Below, one piece after another: positions 11,337 to 23,426 of a stretch of DNA of 64,000 nt. Each line of letters opens with the position of its first letter. Position 1 is the first letter of the stretch. The DNA lies in NCBI RefSeq assembly GCF_003573695.1, contig NC_039360.1, positions 66,217,911 to 66,281,910 of the forward strand, in the 5' to 3' direction. This DNA comes from Papaver somniferum (Eukaryota; Streptophyta; Magnoliopsida; Ranunculales; Papaveraceae). Under the pieces are notes generated by a model, which was not told where the DNA came from, ran no database searches, and worked only from the letters and a program-made list of their open reading frames with translations. Made by a program: the position numbers and the translations under genes.

Positions 11337-11384
11337 TTTGATCAAGGAGACAAACACCACCTTTTTTTATTACAGTGATTTGGT
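11337..11384. repeat. 48-bp perfect direct repeat (partner 9711-9758)
   Basis: The 48 bases are identical to 9711-9758, including a T7 run, and bracket the LTR-like block. The stretch is itself the distal end of the promoter-like repeat. Confidence 0.9.
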
Positions 11385-12905
11385 GAACCCACGAAGTTGT
11401 GGAGAATTCACGAGTTTTGCACAAATAAGGAATTAAGATGGAGAAGTCTTCATGAGTTTATGAAAACTACAAAAATAAGGGAAAAATAATGGAGGAAGCA
11501 TGGGACCGGCCGACCGGTAGGTCCGTCCCATGGGCGCTTTCCCATTATTTTATTATTATTATTTTCTCTCTCCTATTTTGTGAAGTATTCCCCATTGTTT
11601 CACATTTTTGGATGCTCGTTCGTGCATCTGGGTGCTCAGTCGTGCATCATTGTCGAGTACACTTGCACCATTTTTGTGGGGCTTACTCAGTGATGGTCCA
11701 GATGCCCAGTTGTTGAATATTTATTACTAATTCATGGAATTCAATGGAGAATAATTCATGAAACTGAGTAATAAAATTAGTAGTTTTTATTATCAATTCA
11801 TAGGATCAGCCGTGGATTCGACCATGAATTCGGAATAATAAAATATGTATTACCATTTCATGGGATCGTAAATTCGACCATGAAATCAGAGTAATAAAAC
11901 AAGTGGTGATATTACCATTTCATGAGACCAGCCGTGGGTTCGACCATGAAATCAGAGTAATATCTATTACCATTTCATGAGATCAGCTGTGGATTCGATC
12001 ATGAAATCGGAGTAATACATTTATCTATTACCATTTCGATCATGAAATAGGAGTAATAAGATAAGATAGATTATTTTCTAGGAATTCTGTGGCGAATATG
12101 ACATAGAAATTAATCTCTTGCGTATAGTCGGTGAATCAGCGAGTGTTGCCAATGTCCCGAAGACGTTTTGCGCTCTCAACATTTCATGTATGGAGAACCC
12201 CCTGAGTCTATACACGGACACTCTACATAGTCAGGGAACATTGAGTGTCACCGGCCTCCTGAAGGCGTTATTGCTCTCAATCTTAAGGAGAACCTCCCAA
12301 TCATTCTTCTATATAGAGGTGAATTCCTCTATGTAGTTAGGGAACAATGAGTGTCACCGACATCCTGAAGGCATTAAGCTCTCAATCTTACGGAGAACCG
12401 CCCAATTACATTATTCTACATAGAGGCCATGATGAAATGCCAGAGATCGAACGCTAAGCTAGTGGAGGCTTTTCGAAAACATATTCATCATGGATTCATA
12501 AAATATGAATCGTTGCATGCCTGAAAGCCGTGTCAAAAAACATGCCTCATGATTTTACGGTTTTGCCCTTTGTTGAAAATCCACCATCTACAACGCTTAG
12601 CTATCCCCAAAATCCTTGTGTCACCGGATATGGAAGCGCTCGACTACCGGATTCTATTCAAAAGAACCACCTTGAGGTTCGCTTACAAGATGTATTCCCC
12701 GAACGCATTAAGATTTATGAATTTAGGTTTGATCCCAGCAATTAAACTCGGTATGCTCGGTCCAGTTACTGGTGTTGCCTTTACTCGCAATTGCTCCAAA
12801 GAATTCCTTTCGCAAGGTCTTGCGATTTCTACTTGTGTAGGAGATAAACGACGATTATGGATCGCCCAATTCTCTACTAGCATTAGAATGATTAATAGAC
12901 TAATC
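11385..12905 (+). mobile_element. LTR-like block with two tandem-repeat zones
   Basis: From about 11711 (TGTTGAATATTTATTAC) the sequence resembles the LTR or leader of a gypsy-type element. Zone 1, about 11735-12060, has several degenerate units built on ATTACCATTTCATGAGA and TTCGACCATGAAATC. Zone 2, 12141-12430, has three units starting GAGTGT at 12141, 12243 and 12349 (spacing 102 and 106 bp), each with CTCTCAA and GGAGAAC. Overlapping frames at 12530-12908 lack a domain. No clear 3' boundary, primer site or target duplication was found, so the extent is approximate. Confidence 0.45.
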
Positions 12906-14630
12906 TAGTTTCACTTTAAAACTTGAAACAAACTTTTAAATAATTGAGCTTCACAATTAGAACTTTGAATTCATCCTTAACAATAAAAAGAATAAGAAAA
13001 GAGATAGTTCTCCCCCCTTAGGGGTAGAAAAACGGTGAATAGAAGATATATCAAATTGTATCTAGGCTTCTCTACATATAGAGTTTTGTAGCCTCTTCTT
13101 GAAGAAAATTAGGAAACCTAGTTAAGATAGGAAACTGCACCTCCTTAATTGTGTCTCGTGCATCAAACCCCGGACGAAGTAGGTCACCAAAGTCAGGGCC
13201 GAACCTGAAGTCGTGAATAGAATGCTAACCAGCAATTGGGCTCATGTAGAAGTCCATCCCATTAAAACTCGTTCAACTGTCGGTCTTGTCTTGTCAGTTT
13301 TATGAAACTGACAACCCATTTACATCATCTTAACCAGCCACCGCACCACCAGTTCATAATCACTGCCGTATCTCTGTCCGTTCCTACCAATCCAACTCGA
13401 ACTCGTTCCTCCCTGACTCCTCTCTGAAATTTCCGAGTCCCACCAAACTCGAGCTCAAGCTTCCATTTCTTCACACACAGCGAAACCATTCCATCTTCTT
13501 AGTGACTGCATCTCTTCTCTGACCTTCGAGCATCAACCATTGGCAACAACACTACCTATTATCGCGACTATGTCCAATCACTGCCATCATACACAGCGAG
13601 TTCCACCATCACAGATCACCAACAACTCCCAATCCTCCTTTACCGATCATGGCAGCAACACCATTATCAACCAACTCCTTCCAGCGATCACTGCCAATGA
13701 ATGGCCACATCATCTGGCTATACTCCGCTTCATATTCAACTCCATCTTCAATGGCATCTCCTCCCTGAAACTCATTCAAACTCCATTCAAAACTTCAAAC
13801 TCGTAGCTACATTCTCAACTCTTCTACACAACAGCCATCGATCATAATCATCAATTCGTTCGAGCCTTTCTCAATCAGCAAACTCCATATCGATCCATCT
13901 CCGATCCCTCTAAACCATACAGCTCCTTTATTGGCAGCAGACTCAAGCTCCATCTCCCCCATCATAGATATCACCCACTGCAACAACATTCAAACAGTAC
14001 AACTCCACCATTCAACACCACCGAGTTTATACTTTTTCACGCTGGCATAAAGAACTTGATCTCCTTACAGCCAAACCCGTTAACTGTAAATTCCTTATCA
14101 ACCACCATACCAAATCATATCTTCCATCTCAGACCTTCTTCCACCGGTCATGACTCCATAACTACTTCCTCATCTTCACCGGAAATGGCAGCAGGGAACC
14201 TTCCTTCTCTGTTCAACTCATGCTCGACTAGTTCTCCCTGTATATATCCTTACAAAACCACATCTCCATTCCCATAAATCCATAACCATAAACGTCACTC
14301 GAAATTGCCGGAGCTTCCCTGTATTTTTGTCGTGTGTTAAAGAAGATGAGGTGTCCTGAGCAACTAAGGTGGGTGCCTTTAGTAATTGTGATCAGAACCA
14401 TATGGCTGCGCTGGTTTCTTCTTGACACCCGCCCAACTGCCTGTATAGTAGTTTCTCATGCAATGATAATTCCGCCTCTCTTTTGGCAAATTGGACGATT
14501 TCTTGTTCTTTTCGGGAATAAGCTCCAAAATTCCCATAAAATTTAAAACAAAGCTAATAATGCAAATTCGCAAGAAAACTAACTAAGAAAGCATAACCAA
14601 TCGATACTTAGAGAGGTGTTTTTAAACACC
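12906..14630. other. Repeat-derived, low-complexity DNA without a recognisable gene
   Basis: C- and A-rich, CAT/ACC-rich stretches give several 60-90 codon frames on both strands (for example 13540-13806 and 14056-14277), but these are compositional. The minus-strand frame 14379-14573 has a plausible start and no homologue I know. The block ends where the truncated element E1 begins, next to an imperfect palindrome (14614-14631). Confidence 0.4.
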
Positions 14631-15330
14631 TATCACATATCATCTTATTTAGATGCATTCATTAAGGAGTTTATAAAGATACAAGATAACCCCTATAATA
14701 TTCCACAGCCGCACTCCCCACAAAGATTTGGTAATTAAGCACAAGTTCAATTAAGAACTCTCCCCGATATAATGTCATTCCCGAAAGTACAACAAGAGCG
14801 AACTTAATTTCAAAAGAAAAGAAGGATTTCTTTGGACATAACAAATCACATACAAGTATGAATTTGAATCAAAATAAAAAACTCAATTAAATTAACCGCA
14901 AGAGAATCCATGATTAATTTAATCGGAAATGCTCAACATAAGTGAACTTATAGAGACTCAAAAATACTCAATTAGATTTATCACAAAAGAACCCATAATT
15001 AATCTAATCGGAATACACAACCAAATTAACCACAAAGAGTAATCAACTTAATTGGTCATGCTCGACATAAAGTACCTCACGGAGCATCAACTAAGCTATG
15101 AATAACTCAGTCGATTGTGCTCAAGATAAGACACTTTATGGAACAACACAGTATATGCACAAAAAATTGTATACCAGAGGTCGACCAAATACTGTGGAAT
15201 AATCAAGGATTCATTCTATTTTTCATCACCATTTGCAAAATGACATACAATAGACATAATCCTTGTGAACAAAATATTTTAAGCTATCTTCCATCAATAA
15301 TTGACATAATAGGCTTAACTTTTGTATTTG

Positions 15331-15573
15331 TCAAAAGTTCATTCCTTCTTTTATCAACACATGCATATCGACATACAACGGACTTAACTTTTGACAAGGT
15401 ATGGGACAATCACAGTTCACGGACGCAAACACATATATCCCATAAAAAATTGCAATATATAAAACCATAAAGATTAATACTGCAAAAATCATCTTCCAAA
15501 CAATTTTAGAATTTAAACCAATAAATCTAAAAACATGAAATTGAAAACGTTGGACATAGCTATGTGTAATCAC
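15331..15573 (-). CDS. Small single-pass membrane ORF in E1
   Basis: An 80-codon frame with one hydrophobic segment (IVWKMIFAVLIFMVLYIAIF), then VNCDCPIPC with three cysteines and a C-terminal DMHVLIKEGMNF. The frame at 46521-46748 in E3 encodes the same protein with few changes from FRFIGLNSK onward. It sits at the end of the internal region where some Sireviruses carry an envelope-like ORF, but is far too short for one. The sequence cannot show whether it is translated; two related copies staying open is suggestive only. Confidence 0.4.
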   Translation of the reverse strand: MITHSYVQRFQFHVFRFIGLNSKIVWKMIFAVLIFMVLYIAIFYGIYVFASVNCDCPIPCQKLSPLYVDMHVLIKEGMNF

Positions 15574-15654
15574 AATAATGGCTATTCCAAACTCTAGTTA
15601 TTCTTCTAATCAAAACAAGAAAATATAAGATTTACTAGGCATACTAAAGGAAAA

Positions 15655-16095
15655 TCAGAGTTCATTGAGAACCTCATATCTTTCAATGAATCCATCAAAG
15701 AAGGTATCACTGATTTCCTTTATTCTCTTGACCGTAGACACACCATGTTTGTGAGTTAGAACACTAACTTTGCGGTCAACAACCCGAGCAAGTTGTCTAG
15801 CTTTGACGCAGTCCATGATGAGTTTCTTTTGATTTCGTATCAGAATATTATGATTAACAAAGATTCTGGCCTGACCATCTAGGAGTTGGTTTATTTTCAA
15901 TTGAAGATTTGCAAACTCGACCTTTGAATCGTTCTGAACACGAGTTAAATCCTTGACAGAATCATCAATCCAGGAGTTGTGATCCTTTCTTTCAAGCATC
16001 TTCTTTAGAACCAGCTCCTGAATTGACTCACGTTCCTGATTGTCTCCCTCCATATCAAGATGCACAATCTCTTGAGATTTTGCAGAGTTCTCCAT
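15655..16095 (-). CDS. Coiled-coil ORF2 of E1
   Basis: The open frame extends up to 16305, but the Met at 16095 (MENSAKSQEIVHLDMEGD) is the likelier start because the upstream part is hydrophobic and unlike the relatives. It gives about 146 residues, mostly charged helix. The C-terminal half, with IRNQKKLIMDCVKARQLARV, RKV and RIKEIS, matches ORF2 of E2 (22422-22858). It lies between the zinc-knuckle ORF and the membrane ORF on the same strand. I do not know a named domain for it; an oligomerising structural or accessory protein is a guess. Confidence 0.5.
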   Translation of the reverse strand: MENSAKSQEIVHLDMEGDNQERESIQELVLKKMLERKDHNSWIDDSVKDLTRVQNDSKVEFANLQLKINQLLDGQARIFVNHNILIRNQKKLIMDCVKARQLARVVDRKVSVLTHKHGVSTVKRIKEISDTFFDGFIERYEVLNEL

Positions 16096-16325
16096 AAAAA
16101 AATTTTTGTTAGGAATGGAAATACACAATAAGTATATATGTGTATAAACAGGATAAGGTAACTCTTGCTTTGGAAACCCTATGAACTCATAAGAGGAGGA
16201 CATGAACGTTTGTGGACCGGTTAGCACAACACATAAACAGAAAATAATATATAACATACTTGAGAATTTCTCAACCATTATCCTTGCACCTCTCAAGCTA
16301 GACACAATGAAAAGAATACATGGAG

Positions 16326-17575
16326 TCAGGTAGTAGAGTGGAAATTAACCCCACTATTATCATTGAGATAGGAGTTGTATATATCATCTGATAGTTTGAT
16401 CTTTGTGTTTTTCGCCTTTCCTCGGTTGACATTCATCTCAGAAGAGTAAGACATGGCGTGTTTAACATATCCGTCAGAAGGCTTTCTCTGAGGACTAAAT
16501 CTAGAACCTCTTGCAATTGGTTCAAGAGGATCAGAATAGATAGGGATCCATTTTCTAGACTTTGATTTACCAGACTCATTCTTATAAACACAAGGAATGT
16601 GTTCATTAGTGGCACAAGAGTTTATACCATTGAGATGAACTTGTTCCTTGTGATGATTTCTAGAATAGAAATTAATTTTATAAGGTTTCTGGTTTTCTAC
16701 GGGTACGAGATTCACTGCAGAAGTCGACAGACTATTTACTCCATTGACAGTAGAAAGAAGCAAATTATGAAGATTCGAGATTTGCTTCCTTCTGGCAAGG
16801 CAATGGATAACATAGTGATTCCTTTTTCCACAGAAAGTACAGGTTCGTGGAGGAGAAACAAAAACTGGCACCTGTTTTAACTTCATAGCCCTATGAGAGG
16901 ATTGTAAGTCATGCAAACCCTTCTTGACACAACCTTCTTCTGGAGAGCATTTATTCACGTGCGGTAATTCATGAGAATTAGTTGGTGCAGAAGAAATTCT
17001 CCTTATGACAGAGTTTTCCTTTTCCAAGGATCTGCACTGTTCATGAGCTAGAAAAAGAGATGCACTTAGTCTCTCTTTTACGACACAAAGTCTGTTTAGA
17101 TCTGATGAATGCGTCTCGATCATACGTTTTTCTCTAATTGAGTCTTCCTTGAAAATATCCTCAAGAACACTAATCTTTTCACGCTGTAGAGTAGTTTCTT
17201 GGAGAAGTTTTTCAATATTGTTAGAGAAAGACTCAATGATGTTATAGAGTTCACGTTCTCGATCAAGAGAAATTTCAAATTCATCAATAAGCTGAGCATG
17301 ATTTTGAAAATAAATAGTCTCGGTAGAATTTTTGAGATTATGGTGAGCTCCATTTCAGCTTTTGCCATAGTGTCACATGCCTCATGGGTGGGAGAGATGT
17401 CTACATCTAATGGAACAATCTTTCTACCTAGGGATTCGGAAGAATCAACTAAGGAGTAATCCTTTGAGGTGTTTCCAAGACACTTGGTATAATTAAAAGC
17501 TTTAGGAGACATCTTGGTATGCGTAAATGCTAGAGAAGAGATTTTATCCTCAGACTCATATTGCCACAAACACAT
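16326..17575 (-). pseudogene. Coiled-coil plus CCHC zinc-knuckle ORF of E1 (gag-like), one frameshift
   Basis: Starting 30 bp inside the primer site, the frame from 17575 runs to about 17345 and then continues in the next frame into the 16326-17123 ORF, so a single frameshift splits it. The middle is a long charged coiled coil (for example ERELYNIIESFSNNIEKL). Further on is CTFCGKRNHYVIHC, a perfect CX2CX4HX4C zinc knuckle as in retroelement nucleocapsids, followed by a basic tail. The UBN2-type capsid domain present in E3 is not seen, so it is gag-like by position and knuckle rather than a normal gag. Confidence 0.6.
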
Positions 17576-17604
17576 ACTTGTAAGGTCTTAAAACGTGTTT
17601 TCCT

Positions 17605-17616
17605 GCTCTGATACCA
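17605..17616 (-). other. Primer binding site of E1 (initiator Met-tRNA)
   Basis: The minus strand reads TGGTATCAGAGC, complementary to the 3' end of plant initiator tRNA-Met, three bases beyond the LTR edge. It is the same as in E2 and E3. Confidence 0.9.
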
Positions 17617-17618
17617 AT

Positions 17619-19975
17619 TGAAAAAGCGGGGGTCTAATAACCTCACCCAATATTTCGATTAGCAATCTGTATGGACAAACTCCAATATACTTTCAAGAGA
17701 ATCAACTAGACTCAATCTTAATAAAGTATATCAAAGAGTTATATCTCTTTTTCTTAATTCAATTTTTCTCAAGCAAATAGAAATCTGCGAGTCTAGTTGA
17801 ATACAAGAGAAATCATTTGAACGGTACCAAAGACCAATGTTCAAGGATCAATCAATTTCAATCAACAACCACAGGTCAAATTCCAATTGATTGATTCAAA
17901 CGTACAACCTGTGATATTTCAATTATATAACAAAATATAATGCGGAATAGAAATAACACAGACACCAGAATTTTGTTAACGAGGAACCGCAAATGCAAAA
18001 AAAAAACCCGGGACCTAGTCCAGATTGAACACCACACTATATTAAGCCGCTACAGACACTAGCCTACTACAAACTAACTTCGTTCTGGACTGTAGTTGAA
18101 CCCCAATCAATCTCACACTGATTCAAGGTACATTTGCGCTCCTTACGTCTCTGATCCCAGCAGGATACTACGCACTTGATTCCCTTAGGTGATCTCACCC
18201 ACAACTAAGAGTTTCTACGACCCAAAGTCGAAGACTTTAATGAACAAATCTGTATCACATAGAAAAGTCTATAAAATAGATAAATCTGTCTCCCACAGAT
18301 AAACTTACAAGTTTTGTTCCGTCTTTTGATAAATCAAGGTGAACATGAACTAATTGATAATCCAGACTTATATTCCCGAAGAACAGCCTAGTATTATCAA
18401 TCACCTCACAATAATCTTAATCGACGCGGCGAAAGAATATATTGTGGAATCATAAACGATGAGACGAAGATGTTTGTGACTACTTTTCTATCTTGCCTAT
18501 CAGAGATATAAATCTCAAGCCAATCGTTACGATTGTACTCAAAACGATAGAATCATCAAGATCAGATTACACAACTACGAGAAAGTAGTATCGGTCTGGC
18601 TTCACAATCCCAATGAAGTCTTTAAGTCGTTAACCTGGTTTTTAAGAAGAAACCAAAGGTTAAAGGAGAATCGACTCTAGCTAATACAACTAGTATCACA
18701 CATGAGGTGTGGGTATTAGGTTTACCAGTTGCTAGAGTTCTCCCTTATATAGTCTTTCAAATCAGGGTTTGCAATCAATGTTAGCTTGGTAACAAAGCAT
18801 TCAATATTCACCGTTAGATGAAAACCTGATTAGATTAAAGCTAATATCTTTCAACCGTTGGATTGAAAACTTAGCTTGTTACACACAAATTTAATGCACG
18901 ATTTTAGGTTTGTGTAACCATACCCAAACATGTACATTTGTTGGTTCAACAATAGTTAACCAAATGGTTAGCTATATGAGCACTTTCATATCAACCATAT
19001 TCTTCTTCACCATAACTAGTTCAAATGACTCAAATGAACTAGGTAGAGAGTTGTTCAAATGCAAGGAAATCTTATGTAACTACACAAGACACAATCGAAG
19101 CAAAAGCGATTTGATTCACTCGAATCGGTTCATGAACTTTATAGACACGGTTTGCAATTTGCATTCCTTAGTTAAATAAGTTCACAAACAATCGCCTTTA
19201 GATATAACCAGCTTAAGTTCGCAGACTTAGTTCGCGGACTTAATTTCCCGGAAGGAGTTCTCAAACTCCAGCAGATTTTCTCGGGTTTAGAACTTCCGCC
19301 AGTTCGCGGATTGGGTTCGTGGACTGAGTTCGCAGACTGAGTTCCGGTTCTCTTGATCAACAAAGTTCGCAAACTTCGGTTCAAGGAAAAATGACTTATA
19401 CATATATGTGTTGCCACACAATGCTTATATCCATCCTTGGTTATATAATCTAAACTCTCATTTCAATCATTGAAACATTCTTAGAGGACGTTATATAGTT
19501 GTTATTCACAAACCATTTTTCGTCAAAGCCATTTTCAAAGTGATTGAAACATAACATGAATTTCGTCACTAGGTAAAGATGAACTTGGCCAAAGTGAAAG
19601 CTTACCAACACATATTTCGAGAAATAGATATGCGAGATAAACTCGGCTCGAAATAGCAAATGTGTATAATCAAAGTTTGTATAATAAAACGACTTTTGTC
19701 TCAAGATAGGAGAAAGAGTAGATGACTTTTGAGTGATAGATAAGTTCAAGTCTCCACATACCTTTTAGTCGATGAAGTTCCACCAGTTCCTTGAGTAGTC
19801 CTTCGTCTTGTATGATGATCGTCGTGGAGTTCTTGAGCTCAATTACACTTTCTATCCTAGTCCGAGACTTATCTATAGTAGACTAGAAATCAAGACTTAT
19901 AATTTTGATCACTAACATTGACAAACATGCTTGAGACAGCAACGCATGCGAGTTCGACCGAGCAATGCTCTAACA
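17619..19975 (-). repeat. 5' LTR of E1
   Basis: On the minus strand it starts TGTTAGAGCATTGCTCGG and ends TTTTTCA, 2357 bp, matching both LTRs of E3. A TATA box (ACTATATAAGG) lies near 18740-18755. At 19205-19375 it has iterated GTTCGCGGACT-type motifs (see the finding on the LTR motif array). Confidence 0.9.
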
Positions 19976-21046
19976 CTTTGATTGCACCTAGTTTTTTTAT
20001 GCTTGAGAATCTTCTCTTCTGATATAAGATTCACTCAAACTAGATCGAAGTGTCGACGGAATCTTTAGAACTGTTTATAGATCTAAAGACCTCTTGTGAT
20101 AATCTATTGTTAACAGACTCCGTTATGTGCGTGATTGATCACAAGAGATTCAAGTTGTGGTGTGCAGGTGTTTATTGAAGATTAAAGAAGATTTGAAGAC
20201 AAAGAAGATTTCTTATTGGTTTCATAATCTTTGGTGTGCACAAAACTTGATCGGCTGGGATCCAACTATAATCGGTTTATCTTTTATAGATTTGATTGAT
20301 TAGTTTCGTAGATCGGCATCACTATATAGCATCTTGGTAGATTCTATATTTGACTGCAAAATCTAAACTCTGTTACTTTGGTAGTTGTTGGATAGATAGA
20401 GCTATACCCGACAAAGGCGTTTATTGGATTAAACAGAAGGGCCTTTGTCTAACTCATATCACTGAGATTGAATAAAGTTGTTACTGAACAGATTTGTTGT
20501 TCCTTTACTGTTTGGAATAAGATCCAAAGGAATTTGCAGTGCGTGCACTTATTGAATGTCAGAAGCGCAGGGATACTGAAGAAACTAGGTAAACTATAGG
20601 TTTAGTTTCTTGGTCTCAACTATACGAAGTTGGTTTGATTTTGTATAGCGGCTTAATTCTGAGAGTATTCAATTCTGGACTAGGTCTCGGGGTTTTTTTT
20701 GCATTTGCGGTTTCCTCGTTAACAAAATCTTGTTGTGTCATTTATTTTTGTTTTTCGCAATTATAATTGTTGTTATTATAATTTAAAGTAAATTACACAA
20801 ATGTTAACTCCGTATTACTTGATAGTGATCCTATAAAGTTTGGTTAAGTCCGAACCTATTATCAAGTAATCACACTTTGATTGTTATATTGTCTCAATCT
20901 CGTATCCATAGACGATTACACAAAGTGTGAATACTGATTCCTTGTATTGTCTCGACTCAGTCCATAGACAATCACTTTCAGTAAGAGGAGTTATAGGTGG
21001 AAAAGTTTAAGATTGTGGTATATTTGGGTACCCTCGTCTTTTCAAT

Positions 21047-21058
21047 TGGTATCAGAGC
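21047..21058 (+). other. Primer binding site of E2
   Basis: TGGTATCAGAGC lies two bases after the LTR end (TTTTCA at 21044) and is identical to the primer sites of E1 and E3. Confidence 0.9.
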
Positions 21059-21147
21059 AGGCAAACACGAAAAAATCTAACAATCTGTGTTTGGTGTGAC
21101 CCAACCTATAAGATATGAGTTAAAATAAGAAAAGCAAATCTAAACTT

Positions 21148-21751
21148 ATGAAGAACTCAGTTAACGTACAACAAGATGTTGAGAATAAGGTCTCAGAAAA
21201 GGTCAATGGAAATTGGCCTCGTAAGTCTTTTCGAAAATCAAGAAGAAAGTCCAAGACTGATAACTTGATTAAGAATCAGCGGCCTGATCAGAAAAGTGAA
21301 TCCAAAAACAAAGGAACATGTTTTGGATCCGACTTCAATCACTAGTGGAAAATCTTTTGTTTCTAAAAGAGAAAAGAGATTTGATTCATTGGTTTGTCCA
21401 AGTTCTGAATTTCGTAAAATGTTGGAAATATTTTTCAAACATGTTGAAAACTATTCAGAAGAAGGAAAAACCGTTGACAGTCTAGATGATGTCCTAGAAC
21501 TTATTATTCAACTAAATGTAAGAATCTGTGAAGGAAAGCGAGAAACACTCAGTCTTCAAAGTAATCTAGCAGATTATTTGGAACAAAAATTGGACTTGTG
21601 CAATGAAGTATATCAACAAACTTCAGAGTGTGAAATTCTTACTCAATCGCTGGAGCATTCACAAATAAGGAACAAAATCCTTATAGAAGATCTTCTTACA
21701 GAGACATGTCAAAAGGTATACCTTGATAAGTGTTTAGAAAAACATTTTTAA
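21148..21751 (+). pseudogene. Basic plus coiled-coil gag-like ORF of E2, frameshifted
   Basis: The first frame (21148-21345) is lysine-rich (GNWPRKSFRKSRRKSK). Overlapping in another frame, 21296-21751 encodes a long charged helix (for example HVENYSEEGKTVDSLDDVLE). The two are probably one former ORF split by a frameshift, comparable in position and coiled-coil nature to the 5' ORF of E1. No zinc knuckle is visible, and further decayed coding-like sequence follows to about 22300. Confidence 0.45.
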
Positions 21752-22421
21752 CAGGGAATGGATACCTTAAAGGGACATATAGAATGTCTTGAACAAAAGA
21801 CATCTGCAATCTGTTTAATAGCAGATGAAGATCACACGGGTTTGAATTCAAAGAACTTACCATCTTGCGCCCAAGATATTATCAAGGATATATCATCACG
21901 ATATTCCTGATAAAGAGGTTGAATCCGAAACCCACAAAATGAAACATGATCATGTTCCTAAATACAAGAAGGGAGAAGTTCCTCAAAAGGTACTCGGCGA
22001 GAAAAGTGCTTCTCACCCCAACGCTTAATTGTGTTGGAAAGTGCATCCTTACAATGCCCGATCTTTTGATGTAAGGAAGCACAAGTACCTGGGCATCGTG
22101 TATCCTGTAAATATCTTTTATTCAACATAGAGAGTTTACACAATCTACCTAAAGATATTTTATTGTCTTCGTGTGTAGAGAATTTGTCTTACAACAACTT
22201 GTGTAAACAGGATAAGTTTACTCGTCTAAAGTATCTTCTGATACTTGATCTAGAAGATCGATTCCTTCCAATGAATCTTTGAAATGCAATAACACATTAG
22301 ATGCGAAAATCTTTTCAAATCTGGTCAAAATAATTTATTTAAGGCTGGCACCTATGTTTGTTTTGTGTTAAAGAATTCTCAAGTATATGTACTCATCCTG
22401 TTTGAGAACTTATACTAAAGA

Positions 22422-22858
22422 ATGTATCCTCGAACCAGATCTCAAGCTAAAATGCTAAAAGCTTTGAGTGAAATGGCTTCTTATGAAACTATTAATCTTG
22501 ATGATTCCTTCAAGAAATCTGGGTGTGAAGAAAAAGAAAAGGAAGATGTGACTCATCTCCTTGTCCAAAACAGTTTGGATGCTAAGATTGATATTCTCAA
22601 TCTACGACAAGTCCTCCTTAGTACTATTGAAACACATCATAGACAGGCAGCATTACTAAGAACTGTTATCCGTAACCAAAGAAAGCTGATCAAACTTGGA
22701 ATCGGTAATAGGGAGTATGCTCGGAATATTAATCGTAAGGTTAATGCTTTAGCCCGTGAGCATAATCAAGGTACTTTATGCAGAATCCGAGAAATCAGTT
22801 GAGATGTTGTTGATGAAGATCCTGAAAAATTTGAGGAAATTGAAGATGATCTTTGAAA
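22422..22858 (+). pseudogene. Coiled-coil ORF2 of E2 with premature stop
   Basis: It starts MYPRTRSQAKMLKALSEMA. The C-terminal part has IRNQRKLIKLG, ARNINRKVNALAREH and RIREIS, matching ORF2 of E1 (IRNQKKLI, RKVSVL, RIKEIS). A TGA at 22800-22802 interrupts the frame, which stays open beyond for 18 acidic codons to 22858. Conservation between two otherwise diverged elements suggests this ORF matters to the family. Confidence 0.5.
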
Positions 22859-23426
22859 AATCTGTTTGAAGATCAATCCAACAAAATAAACATCAGTTTT
22901 TGATTATTTCAATTATTGTGTAAGGTCTATTTATGAATAAAACTATCTAGTATTATTTATGAATAAATTATTATTTTATAATTTTTCTTGTGATAGTTTT
23001 TCGATTACATAGCATGTGCTTGAATGCTTTATATTATTGCTATGTGTTTATAGGATGTTTGATTTCGGTTTTCTTAACCTAAATATTCGATCTCATATGA
23101 TGTGTTAACCCTTATGGTTTGTGTGGCTTTTTGATTTAGCGGGATTAAGTTCTAGCCCATGTTGGTAGGCTTTATCAAAGGATCATAAGGTGTTCCGATT
23201 GTAACTCATATGTAAAGAAGTCACAATATGTTGAAACGATTTTTGTTTAACATAAAAGCATATGTGTTTCGGGTTTCCAACTTTTGATATTGACACGCAT
23301 TAGTTAAAACCGATTGAACCTTTCTCTGGTAAAGATTGCTTTTGTTGTTGTTCTTTTGTCCTTGCGAGAGGATGACAACACAATGTGGGAGAGTTCTAAC
23401 TTGAACTTGCGCTTAATGAAAATAGT

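Larger units (their letters stand above)
14631..19975 (-). mobile_element. E1: 3'-truncated Sirevirus-like (Ty1/copia) retrotransposon without pol
   Basis: Minus-strand element: 5' LTR 17619-19975, primer site 17605-17616, internal region down to 14631. Its LTR and 3' internal region match E3 (41400-50327) in reverse orientation. The match stops at the point corresponding to about 47515 in E3, so the last roughly 500 internal bp and the 3' LTR are missing. Between primer site and break only about 3 kb remain, holding a coiled-coil/zinc-knuckle ORF, a second coiled-coil ORF and a small membrane ORF. No protease, integrase, reverse transcriptase or RNase H motif is seen. The LTR edge is followed by CTTTG, the expected place of the target duplication, whose partner is lost. 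Confidence 0.8.
19976..23426 (+). mobile_element. E2: partial Sirevirus-like element, plus strand
   Basis: About 1.07 kb of LTR (to 21044, ending TTTTCA) is followed by a primer site at 21047-21058, coiled-coil ORFs and a 3' non-coding stretch. The LTR has a TATA box (CACTATATAGC near 20310). Near its end it shares GGTTTCCTCGTTAACAAAAT with E1 and E3, but is otherwise diverged, so E2 is another family. Its LTR start is missing where E1 abuts at 19975. The internal region resembles E3 up to a GGGAGAGTTCT motif near 23390 and is cut at about 23427 by E4. No pol and no 3' LTR remain. Confidence 0.7.

Noticed and set aside
13540..14277. His/Thr/Ser-rich frames
   Set aside because: Compositional; open on both strands, no motif, no splice context.
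16096..16305. N-terminal extension of ORF2 in E1
   Set aside because: Hydrophobic and unlike relatives; likely read-through of non-coding sequence upstream of the Met at 16095.
17619..19975. E1 LTR as a gene-bearing intergenic region
   Set aside because: Frames such as 18910-19179 and 19450-19749 are LTR sequence also present in E3.
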